From positions 62,001 through 126,000 of the forward strand of contig PTFA01000402.1 of assembly GCA_003342895.1 (NCBI GenBank): a stretch of 64,000 nucleotides of DNA. Reading direction: 5' to 3'. Source of the stretch: Casuarius casuarius. Lineage: Eukaryota; Chordata; Aves; Casuariiformes; Casuariidae. Shown piece after piece: positions 1-10,100 of this stretch (positions are counted from its first letter, which is position 1; the number at the start of each line of letters is the position of its first letter). A program made the translations under genes and the position numbers. The notes below the pieces were generated by a model, which searched no databases, had not been told where the DNA came from, and worked only from the letters and a program-made list of their open reading frames with translations.

Positions 1-229
1 ATTAGCTTCATGCAATTCCCCCCTTTCTCTTTTAATATTCCTGAATATTAAACACCATCCGAACACTTAACATGTCCTACACTCCAATATCAAATATTGA
101 GAAGTAGAAGTTCAGCTGCTGCACCATACTGCTTTCTTCAAGTACAGGCTTTCAGGGGTCTCATACAAAGCCAATTGGATCCACAGTCCTCCATTTATTT
201 ATGAAGCCACTTTGGATGCATTCACCTAC
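1..229 (-). other. DIP2A: DIP2A intron 10, 5' part
   Basis: Intronic sequence following the exon 10 donor (AAG|GTAGGTGAA, donor at 229). No further exon can be read here. The reading frame continues briefly and then diverges from the DIP2 family after TRK. The next exon should begin with the family DAGSQQ motif, which must lie to the left of base 1. Confidence 0.85.
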
Positions 230-340
230 CTTTCTTGTTAGTGGAACTTCTATTGGGACAGGAATAAGTTCTGCCAGGAGACATCCATAAAATGCCACCA
301 TGAACATCACCGGATCACTATTAGGAAACACAAGAGCCAC
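230..340 (-). CDS. DIP2A: DIP2A exon 10 (first adenylate-forming domain, start)
   Basis: This 111-nt exon encodes 37 residues from VALVFPNSDP to EVPLTRK, phase 0 at both ends. It belongs to the N-terminal subdomain of the first AMP-binding-like domain, around residues 397-434 of the full protein. The core MFMVAFYGCLLAE and the block VPVPIEVPLTRK are among the most conserved parts of the DIP2 family; both match here, with Ile in place of the usual Val in AELIPVP. The acceptor is tattgctgcag|GTGG (AG at 342-341) and the donor is AAG|GTAGGT (from 229). Both are strong. The preceding exon ends in GDR, so the join reads GDR-VALVF as expected. Its length is a multiple of three. Nothing looks broken. 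Confidence 0.95.
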
Positions 341-1552
341 CTGCAGCAATACGTGAAAACAACAAGAAATGTTTTTTTTCCAGTTTAACACACAAATTTA
401 AAAAATGCATTCACAACACTGTTCAGGTTCATAGCTAAACTAATAACAGAAATGATAAATATTGTGATAGTAGAGTATTGCAAAACATAGTATTATATTA
501 CTTCCTTCAGCTAAAGCTGCTCCTCACTGTTTATCCATATAGACCATCTTTGCTATCTTGTCTATAGTTCAGCAACGGGTATATAGAAAACATATGGATA
601 ATGAAAACTATCGTTGCTGCTCTTTTCAATCTTTGTTACAGGATCTCAGTAGAAATTCTATGCCTGTGGCTGAGATGAAGGACAAAACACATGCTATCAC
701 ATTAAGACAGAAGGTTACTTTACGAAAATATTTTCCTATCTGTCATATATTGTTCAGATAACCATATAAAAAAAGCTGTGGGATAAGGACAACACTAGTT
801 TGACTTTATGTATCTACTCTTTCCTTTGCTAGCAATAAGAACAATAGCTTTAGGAAAAGATTTGTTAGTGCTACAAATTCTGTATGTTGTCTTCAAATTG
901 CCATTGTGCAGGTAACAGGCTAAACTATCAACTTAAAAAATACTTGCTAATGGATTTCAAGATCTATCTGTACTCAGAGTTGCAAGGAGTAAGGCAAAGC
1001 ATATTGCTTTTACAACTGAATTATGTAGTTGAAAGCTGTCTTCATAATAGCTACATTTTGGATATTTAGATATTCATAGAAAAAGGAAAAGAAAGGTAAC
1101 TAGAACCAAGCCTCCTCTTACTTCCCCTAAGTCACCAGCATTTCTTCCTTGGGGTTTACCTAGAAGTAAGATTGGGAAATAGGAGCATGGCAGGAGCAAA
1201 GTGCAGCTGGCCAGTCCTGTGGGTCACTAAGCTCCTACAGGGAGCTGAGTGCTAGCTCCGTATGGGATTCTCTGATACTCCCAGCAGGGTGAACAGCCCT
1301 GGCACCTATGGGTAGGACAGAATGGAAAAGGCAGAATTAAAAGGGAGTGACTCTCTGCTGATACGTATCGCACTGTGATAGAGGCATTACAAGCCATGTT
1401 TGGAGATGACCGTCTTACAGGTCAAAATCCAGCACATTGCTAAGCACTACAGAAATGAAACAACCACTAGACCTGAAAGTCTGAAATATCATTTATTTTA
1501 GATTTAAATATTAATTTCTGTTTATTCTGATGCAGCTCAAACCAAAATATAC
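341..1552 (-). other. DIP2A: DIP2A intron 9 (1,212 bp)
   Basis: AT-rich intron between exons 9 and 10. I see no transposable element, RNA gene or conserved reading frame in it. The short open frames at 558-761 and 884-1069 on the plus strand match no family I know and look like chance. Confidence 0.85.
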
Positions 1553-1644
1553 CCGGTCTCCAGGCTTGAGTAGTGGTTCATTCTTAGCGGTCAGCTTGTT
1601 TAGCAGGGTATACGCTAACTTCAAGCTCCGACTCCACAGCTTGC
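1553..1644 (-). CDS. DIP2A: DIP2A exon 9 (KLWSRSLKLAYTLL)
   Basis: This 92-nt exon encodes the second and third bases of a split Gly codon and then 30 residues, KLWSRSLKLAYTLL to LLKPGDR, around residues 366-397. It lies at the N-terminal edge of the first adenylate-forming domain, where the helix YTLLNKL and the LKPGDR turn precede the first core strand. The acceptor is ttctttctttag|GC (AG at 1646-1645). The donor CGG|GTATAT is weak compared with the GTAAGT consensus. This is the first exon in the window whose length is not a multiple of three: it enters in phase 1 and leaves in phase 0, so skipping it would shift the frame. KLWSRSLKLAYTLLNKL distinguishes DIP2A and DIP2B from DIP2C (KLWTRSMKVAY). 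Exons 2-3 and 5 narrow the call to DIP2A. Confidence 0.95.
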
Positions 1645-3341
1645 CTAAAGAAAGAACAAATACACAGATGAAAAAATAGTAACCAAAATTGTAGCATTTA
1701 ATCGGCAAATTTGAATGCCTGACATGCACTACACAAACTGATTGCGTTAGAATAGAATTAGCAGGCACAAGAATAAAAACACTGGGGAAAAGCCAAGATT
1801 GCTTTTGTGAAGGCAATCACAGCTCACAAACCTACTAAGCTCTTCCAAGGTATCGGCGCACATGCACACCCACAGCAAGTCTGCTTGACATAATCTAACT
1901 GGATTTCCAAAATGCATTTAATATGGCTCCTTACTAAGGGGTCTTAGACAAAGCTGCCGCCTAGGGATAAAAAATAAAATCCTAACCTGGACAAAAAAAT
2001 TAATTAAAATTCAGAAACAAAGAGTAGGAATAAATGCTATAAAACCTGGCTCTGTGAAATGTCAGTTCAGCACTCAGCAGCGGTCTACACAGCTTTCAAT
2101 AATTAGGAAAAAAATGAATCCAAAGCTACTAACTACAAGGACATCAATCTATCTACTCATTTGACACAATATAAAAATCTATCAATATTTAATTTGTAGC
2201 CTTCAAAAAAGGAGTTTTGATTAAAAAAGGCTGTTCATAAAAAACTGAACACCAGCAAAACCCTTCCACTGCACAAGGTAAGTCAAAGCATGAAGAACCC
2301 AAAGAAACACATTTTACTTGTGGTAGCCAGCATGCATTTATAACACACAGTTTCCTAGTACAGTATCTTTATTTTGGACTGTCATCCATACCCAATCCTT
2401 TAGACACGCAGCAACCACACACACTGGTTAGTTTGTGTTTGTCAACATCCTCAACTTCCTCATTCAAAAATTTTTTGCTGTGTAATTTCAGATTATACAC
2501 AGCAAAGTTATTCAGGACTCAAGTATATCAAAACAAATACCTCTAAGTTATACAAATAGCCACATAATGCAGTGGCAGAGAGTCCAAATATATTTTTGAG
2601 CTTGTTTGTGTTTTTAAAAAAACAGCAACAACAAACAAAGCTAAACATGATCTTTTAAAAACTTTCAACCTCTCAAAGCTCTAGAGTTGCAAAGGAACAA
2701 AACTAATATGCTTGCTCAATTACATTTCCCATAAGCATACATCACATGCAATAATTCAAACATGAAATTGTAATATTCTAGTGTACTGTACAATGAAATA
2801 CAAGTAACATTCTACTGAGCTGCCTTGGGGGACAATTCTCTTCTAAAACATAATTATTGTAATACTTCAAGTTCGTTGATGCAAATAAGTTTCACATTCC
2901 ACCATAACATCCTTAATGCGTTCTGAATTACAAGTCCTCTCTAAGAATATGCAAGAATATGTACGCATGCTAAAATTAAGCATCTACTCTGCAAATCAGA
3001 AGAGTGCATTACTAGTCATCTATTCCTTACTACTATTTTACACAAGGCTCTTTTTAGCTTTCCTTTGCAGGTTCTTTTAAGCATAAGAACACAATTTTTA
3101 AGTTGAGGTACAGCCACTTGTAAAGAATCAATGTCATATACACATTTTTTTCTTCATTAACATCGTTTTTATCTGTTTTGACATATACAACAGTAAGTGA
3201 CCAATGAACTCATAAGTTGCATCTGAACAGCGATCTCAAAGAGTATCTGTCACTGGCATAGTCAGCCCATTCTAGGTAAATCAAACTGTTCATTCCCTAA
3301 TGACCATCTAATTCTTTCTTACAGTTATCACCGATACCTAC
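1645..3341 (-). other. DIP2A: DIP2A intron 8 (1,697 bp)
   Basis: AT-rich intron without a recognisable repeat or gene. It starts with a good donor (TATG|GTAGGT) and ends in a pyrimidine-rich tract and ttctttctttag. Confidence 0.85.
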
Positions 3342-3539
3342 CATAGGTGAGCGTATAAATAGCTTTGCCGGTGGTATCCAACGCAGTCAGACATGGGGCT
3401 TTCGGCTGGGTAGTTCCCCAGCGCTGCAGGGCAGCCAGCAGAGAAGGGGGCCAGTTGGTTACCACACCTAAAGGTTCACCTTTAAGGACATTCATTTGAT
3501 TTCCCTCAGGCTTTGGTTGATTCGGATCAGGCTGTTGTA
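3342..3539 (-). CDS. DIP2A: DIP2A exon 8 (linker into first adenylate-forming domain)
   Basis: This 198-nt exon encodes a split Val codon, 65 full codons and the first base of a Gly codon, phase 1 to phase 1, around residues 300-366. It reads QQPDPNQPKPEG, then GEPLGVVTNWPPSL, then ALQRWGTTQPKAPC and ends TGKAIYTLTY. The QPDPNQPKPEG block and the LQRWG motif are DIP2 signatures. LQRWG begins the segment that folds into the first acyl-AMP-ligase-like domain. The acceptor is tctggttttag|TAC (AG at 3541-3540) and the donor is TATG|GTAGGT (from 3341). The stretch GVVTNWPPSL resembles DIP2B/DIP2C, whereas mammalian DIP2A as I remember it has a diverged sequence there. The flanking exons are clearly DIP2A. 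Confidence 0.95.
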
Positions 3540-6010
3540 CTAAAACCAGAGAACAATAAAATGATATAATATCAATCCTTACGAAAGGCGCAAGTTACAC
3601 TTAATAGACTATTCTATGAATCACTCTCGCCTTCCTCTTCCTCACAGCTATCACTATGTCTCCTTTGCTTTATGATGATGCTATGCTAATCATCTGTGGG
3701 CCTCAAAAAAAATTACCATCATTTTGGAGTTCTGATTCCACATTATTCAAAGGACTTGGCCAGAAGAACGGAATTTGAATCCTGCGTTCGCTCTTTTGTA
3801 AATCTCTTTGGAAAACATGTTTTCTGCTTTGTTCTGCATGTCTATTTAAATGCAAGCCTACACCAAATCAAGAAGCATTATCAGATAGAATAGAATGGCT
3901 TCAGTGAGAATAGGATCGTTTTTTGCTGCAGCAAATTTCCAACTGGTTGATGACGAATGACATACTGTGCTTCCATAATAGTATATAAAAACATAAAAAG
4001 TACACAAAACGTACATACAGAACAACCCAGATGAAATGCCCCTGGCAGGGATTATCTAAGCTTGAAACGCTGTAGCTAAGGAAATATTTTGTTTGATTAC
4101 TGGATCATTTCTCACAACCATGTAACATTGCTGGGTTTGTGTAATATTTGATCTTCGAGTAAACTGCTGTTATAATTGTGCCCCAAGCTACCTAAGAAGC
4201 TCAAGTGTCTTGATCTTGGTTAGCAAAATGAATTCATAGCTGGATTTAGCTAACACCCAGTATCTGCAATAACTTAAAAAAATAAAATTTCTAAGAGATG
4301 CTCCCTCTATTCTCCACAATGACATACATATACTTCCATGAAAATTTGCCTGGAAAGTCTTTAGGGAAAAACTAGGATTGTAATGGTTTCACATTTTAAA
4401 ACATCAGACAAATAGTATGTGAAATCTAGTAGCAGCTGCTCAAAAAATTGTAGCCACAAGAATATTTTTTATTTGTAAGACTATGAGAAGAGGACAAAAA
4501 TTCTCCAAGATTAACTGGTGCAGCTGGTTTTAAAGAAGGCTACTTTTTAGTAAGCAATTTGTATATTGGGTAGAAATGCTATTCTTTCTGCTTAGACACA
4601 TGCCTGCAAAAAGAAAATGGAACAGCTTTTCTAGCTGAGCAATACCTGCAGCGCACACTCAACCTCTATCTTTTCATGCAGTGCACAGACAAGATGTATT
4701 GCACAGTGCACTCCATGCATTTAATTCTGCTGAACCTCTAAAATTACGAAATTTTCTGCATTCCAGAAAGCCAATATTGCATGCAAACAATATTACCATG
4801 ATCAATTCCAGTCACTACTAAGAAACCTTTTTCATCTCAATATATCTGGACATTGACCAGCTAAAAAGCAGCTTTTCAGAAAAGGACCTGAGGGCATTTG
4901 TGGGCAAGAAGTTGAACATGAGTCAACAGCGTGCCCTCAGGACACAGTCAACCACAAACTGGTCTATTATATTAGCAAGAAAGTAGCCAGCAGGGTGAGA
5001 GAAGCAACTCTTTCCCTCTCTTTGGTACTTATGAGACCATATCTGGAGTATTGTTCCAGTTTTGGGCTCCCCAAAATATTAACCTACTGGTGAGAGTCCA
5101 GTGGAGAACCACCAAAATCATTAGGGGGACGCTGCTCACAGCCTATGAGGAGAGGCTGCAGCAGCAGCTGGAATTGTTTAGCCCTAAGAAGAGAAGACTA
5201 AGGGGAGAATCTTATTGCCATCTACAACTACCTAATGGGAGGATATGGAGAAGGAGCCAGACTCCTTTCAGAGGTGCAGTGTGACAGAACAGAGGGAACA
5301 GGCACTAGCTGCAACACAGAAAATTCCAATTAGATATATAGAAACATATTTTCCACCATGAAGGTGGCCAAATAGTTCAACAGTGGCCAGAGAGGCTGTG
5401 GAATCTCCATCTTTGGAGGTACTCCAAACTTGACTGGACACAGCCCTGAGCAACCTGATCTAGTTAGACCTGCTTTGAACAGAGGGTTGGACCAGAGACT
5501 TCCAGAGGTCTGTTGCAACAGAAATTACAGTAGGCTATGCACTGATTTATTCCGGAGAGTACCCCTATAAAATCTCCGACAATCACAAGGTAGAGTTTAG
5601 AATCTCTCAGGCAAAAGGTGATTGTAGGTCCATCACCAAATGTTACATCATTTCCGGATGCCCCAATGAAGTTCTTGGCAAAGGTGTGAATAGAAATTCA
5701 CCGAGTATCTGTAAGTCACTACCTCTAGGATTCACTAGATCATCACACTGGTCCAAGTCAGGCTGAGTTGGAAGAGTTCCCAAAGCAAGGGAGTAGAGCA
5801 GAGTACAACTATACTGAGGGGAAGGCTTAAGTTGAAGATTATGCTTCATTTATGACAGTATATGACCTCTCTTTCTCTATGGTAACAACCCTATCATGAT
5901 TTGTTTTCTACTGGGAAGGGAAAAAGGAAAGATGACTTGCTAACAAATATCAGTACTTCCTTGGATAGTTTATATAAACAGTGAAAATTTTATTTGAAAA
6001 AAATACTTAC
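3540..6010 (-). other. DIP2A: DIP2A intron 7 (2,471 bp) with a CR1 remnant
   Basis: Intron between exons 7 and 8. It carries an old CR1 fragment (about 4878-5530), antisense to the gene. The rest is AT-rich without other recognised elements. Confidence 0.85.
4878..5530 (+). mobile_element. CR1 LINE, 3' part (end of ORF2 and 3' UTR), degenerate
   Basis: The plus strand follows the CR1 3' region for about 650 bp. It starts at AAAAGGACCTGAGGG, continues through ACATGAGTCAACAG and GTTCCAGTTTTGGGCTCCCC, and ends at GGTTGGACCAGAGACTTCCA. Between 5051 and 5284 a frame still reads QFWAPQ, RVQWR, YEERL and LFSPKKRRLRGE, which corresponds to the C-terminal tail of the CR1 reverse-transcriptase ORF. 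The usual octamer tail is eroded to GAAATTACAG, and there are many substitutions and small deletions, so the copy is old. It is dead and lies antisense to DIP2A in intron 7. The left boundary is approximate. Confidence 0.9.
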
Positions 6011-6130
6011 CTTCTAGCAGTTCTTCAAAATCATCAACAAAAAACTCTTTCAAAGGCGGGCGCTTTGGTCTTTTCAAGGTATTTAGAAGCTGCTGGATTT
6101 TAGAGGACACTCTGCTATTCACTGGGACGC
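6011..6130 (-). CDS. DIP2A: DIP2A exon 7 (KRPKRPPLKEFF segment)
   Basis: This 120-nt exon, phase 1 to phase 1, encodes VPVNSRVSSKIQQLL, NTLKRPKRPPLKEFF and VDDFEELLE, around residues 260-300. This basic and then acidic segment is one of the strongest DIP2 signatures, and VPVNSRVSSKI with DDFEELLE favours DIP2A over DIP2B (DDSEEIVE). The acceptor is tctgtttggcag|GC (AG at 6132-6131). The donor GAAG|GTAAGT (from 6010) matches the consensus perfectly. The preceding exon ends in ...ADG, giving the join ETADG-VPVNS. The segment links the disordered linker to the enzymatic-type domains; no catalytic residue is in it. Confidence 0.96.
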
Positions 6131-7026
6131 CTGCCAAACAGAAAAGTCTCATTACTTACCATATGTTAACAAACATACACTAAAACACATATGCTGCCAC
6201 ATCGCTGACAACAACACTCTAAGCTCAGCACAGCTTTCAAGTGGAAGAGGTGTTCAAGATGAGAATAACTTGTTTGGGAAAACAGCTCTAATCGATAATA
6301 GTTTCAAATACATATTTGATTTGCTTTAAAAGAATGTTATTTCCTAGGTATTTTCCTGCTGCCGATAGGTTCTCATACTTTAATCTAGCTTTTCAGACTG
6401 CTTACTCCATGAGATTCCAATATAAACCTGAAGAGTTTTGTGGGGTTTTTTTTCCTTACAGAATATAGGTATTCACTATATCTTATGTTAACTCAGTTCT
6501 GAAAGGTGTGAAAATGCAATAAAGAACTTTGGGGGGGAAAAAAAGTGAATCTTAAAATATTTTACAGTGCTAGCAAAAAATAATCACAACACAAAAACAG
6601 ACAGAATACATCTGACATTTATAGTTGCTTATGTGATACTTACAATTTTATATTGCCTCATACTTTTTAATTATCACATAATATAAATATAAACATACAT
6701 GCTTATATTAAGGCTATTAAAATATAAATACATTAAAATACAAATAATTAAAATTTAAAATTTAATTTTAAGAATAAAGGGCTTTCATTTTCTTTAACAG
6801 TACAAATATACAAAACGGGGACATGATTCTCACTGGCTTCCCAGCGGCAGAACTTGGGAGACCCAGAATAGTTTCTTCTCCTTTGTAGACTGACACATAC
6901 ACCACACACTATCATAATGCTTCAGATGTAGCATGTACATAGTACATGATTGGTGTCACATCTCTGTGATATATTCACTTATTCAGAAAAAAAGATTGAA
7001 AGGTGAGAAGTTCATAATATAATCAC
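6131..7026 (-). other. DIP2A: DIP2A intron 6 (896 bp)
   Basis: Short intron with a very AT-rich stretch at about 6640-6780. No element or gene is recognised. Confidence 0.85.
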
Positions 7027-7155
7027 CATCTGCAGTTTCCAAAATGCTGCTGTTGTAGCCTCTGGGAACTCCTCGTACTGAAGCTACTTGTGGGCGCTCA
7101 TGGTGCAAGTGTTCCACCAGGCCCGTGGTTACATCAGGAGGTGCAGAGTGGTTAT
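7027..7155 (-). CDS. DIP2A: DIP2A exon 6 (NHSAPPDVTTGLVEH)
   Basis: This 129-nt exon, phase 1 to phase 1, encodes NHSAPPDVTTGLVEH, ERPQVASVRGVPRG and SSILETAD, around residues 217-260. SAPPDVTTGLVEH and ERPQVASVR identify DIP2A, because the corresponding parts of DIP2B and DIP2C differ. The acceptor is preceded by a good pyrimidine tract (gtgtttctacag|AT, AG at 7157-7156). The donor GATG|GTGATT (from 7026) is poor. The exon length is a multiple of three, so skipping would keep the frame. The encoded stretch is probably disordered linker. A 20-base A-run in transcript sense lies about 100 nt upstream, at 7251-7270. Confidence 0.95.
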
Positions 7156-10100
7156 CTGTAGAAACACAGGAAACAGACACAGAAGCTCAGTCATCTTAAG
7201 CTTCAATATATCCAAAGTTGCTTCTTAGAGCATTCTCACTGTTTTCTCACTTTTTTTTTTTTTTTTTTTTGGACAGAACTCTGATCTCTCAGAGAGGTGG
7301 GGGGAAAGATACCGCATTGCATCTTGAAAGGAACAGTAGTGGCCTTCCAGGATGCCTATGAGCTATTCCACCTTTTGAAGTGATTCAAAGAAATGAAATA
7401 ACTAAGTGATGGCTCTCTTCCTCACTCCCTGGTGAATACCAGGTGATTCATCACGAGTAAACAGCAGAGGTCTACAAAGAAAGTCTATCTCACAACTTTT
7501 AGCAGAAATATAGGCTCCCAAAATCTTGCCACAAAACAGAAATGACTATCTTAAGTCCCACAAGAAGAGAAAGGAACAAGCATAAAGCTTAAAAGAAGGG
7601 AACTTTTGACCCAGGATAACAAGCGCGTAAGTGCTTATCTAGGTTAGGTAGGCTGTAAGAGGAAGAATGTTTCACCAAGAAACACGGATTAAGATTAAAG
7701 ATGGTAAAGGTAACACAGTTAGGTCCAAATGCATCATGAGGATGGACATGGAGAGATGAGAGACTCCCTCAGAGGAAAGTAACTGCTGGATTAAAAGTTG
7801 TCACCTGTAGTTCATAGGACCAGTAAGTCCAATTATGTTACAGGTTTCCATTTGCAGCTGTTCTTACCCCCTGTTTCTCTCAATCTCTCAGCGATACTGC
7901 AGGTAAAGCTTCTTATTTTGTGGTACAGACAGGGTGCATTCTTCACATGGGCATCTCTCAGTGAGAATAGCTGGAACGCCTGTAATGCTCACTTAAAAAA
8001 ACTGTCATGTAGATGTTGGCATCGCACGCTTCTGCACACCACTGCTCACAAAAGATGAAGCCCAGGGTTTTCCGAAGCACAGTGGGGTTATTTACAGCCC
8101 AACATGACAAGCTGTTAATTTTAATGTGTGTGCTATAATCAAAAAATACTTAAATGATTTATAAGGTACTTCCACATAGAGAAAGCAGGAGAATTCTCAA
8201 ATGCTGATAAATTCACAAGGGCTTAAGAACTGCCGTATAATAACTTTGAGGCAGAAGCCTGCTTTGCTTGGAACTGCACCATCTTTCTGTGCTACAGACC
8301 ACTATTAGGGAATACTGCCACTCCAAAACTGTGACCCCTCTTGCTGAATGGTTTTGAATGCAAATGCTTGCACTACTGATAAAGAATCAGAGACCCAAAC
8401 ATACAGAATCCTAACAAATAAAAAAAAAAGTGCAACAGGGAAAAGTCACAGAGCTCTGCAGTGAGACAAGGAAACTGATGTACCTTAAATGCCACAAATT
8501 CTGCATCAAGAATTTCTCAAGGCATAATGAGATACAGGCACTACTGTGAAGAAAGTACATTAGCCCACTCGTCCTGGGGAAGTCATTAGCACCAAGATAA
8601 CTAGTATTTATAGCTCTGTTCACAGATTTCCAAAGGTGAAATACAAATCACCAGTACAGCTCCAAGCAGCTTTAGAGGGATCACCAGAAGGGAAAAGTAA
8701 AGCCATTCCACACTTTCCAACCTTCATTACTGCAATGCCAACTTTTGCATTATAGATACCTGTCTTGCCAGGTACTGCACAAGGATGACAATTTTCTTTG
8801 ACATGGGAAAGGACAAAGTACCACTTGATCTCTCTGACAAGTGCCAAGTTAGAACCAGTAACAAGAAAAGGTGACTACTTCTGCTAGTGTTGCTTCATCA
8901 GTGGAATACCCCAGAAGAGCATTAATTAGGTACTCAGAAAATAATGTAAAGAAAAAGCTATTTGGGAATGCTCACAGCAAAAAATGTATTCTTGGAAACA
9001 GCTCAAAAAACCATGAGAATGCTCAGAAAACAAGCCAAAATCCTATTAATAACCATCTTCAATTGAAATCAAGCACATAAAACAGCAATATATGGAAGTG
9101 CCGATCCACAGCATTCAAGTTATCTTACAAGCACCTCAGAGCCAGGTCCCATGAAAACAAATGTCCCTAAACCTAGGAAGAAAATGGCAGAGGTCTTTAT
9201 GACTTCTCTGAGCAACTTCTCTGCCGTCTACAGCTGATTTATCCTACATACAGATGATAACAGACCATCCATAGCAATTCTGCGCTAAGAAGGCAAGATT
9301 CTTTCTATACAAGTATGAGTAGTAAGTTCAATTTTCAGGATTATTTGTGCTCAGATAAAACCACGTTGCTTCGTTAATTATTTAGGCACTTTATTCACAT
9401 ACGTTCGTGAGAATCCATGAAACATATCTGCTTCACACCTACTGGGTGCTGTGACAAAACATAGAAGGAGAAGTTGTGAGCTGTCAAAAAAAATGTCTGA
9501 ACAGACATGAGTTGGGGAAGAAAGGCTAATTAAATTTAGACCGAAATGCCTTTTCATTATTGATTAGAAGTGACAGAGATAAATGCAAAGGAGAGCAGTA
9601 GCCCAAGAAAGAAGGTATGAAAGACTACAGAAAATGAAAGACTAGGTATCAGACAAAGCGATCTCTAACGAGGAATGTTAGTGTAAAGATTGAAACACTA
9701 CAGGAAAGTCGCATTGCACAACCTCAGCAGGAAGACAGTTTAGACCTAGAGACTGCTGCATCTGATTGTTTTATCTCCAGGAAACCACTTAACCAAAACA
9801 GACATTCAACATAAGTTTATTAAATTGTATTGGAACAATAATAAAACAATAAAAAGCAAACAAAGCCAGCTAGAACACAATAGGGTCCAAGCACAAGCCG
9901 CTACTTCATTCTTACATTTCCTCTTCAATTAACTCGTTGAAACCCTGTTTCTAGCACGCTTGGCTCTTACAAACTGCAGTGGAGCTGTTTAGAGAATCAC
10001 TGCCGTTCTCAAAGCAGCAACTCTCATATCCCCGCTTCCCCTTAGGGAAAGGAATTATATCTTTAAGTCTTTCTATAAATAGATCATGGGTCAAATATCA

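Noticed and set aside
5051..5284. 77-codon plus-strand open frame that looks protein-like
   Set aside because: It is the tail of CR1 ORF2 (QFWAPQ, YEERL, KKRRLRGE), not a host gene. It is covered by the CR1 feature.
7798..9080. Series of short open frames in intron 5
   Set aside because: All are under 90 codons, on both strands, without a known motif.
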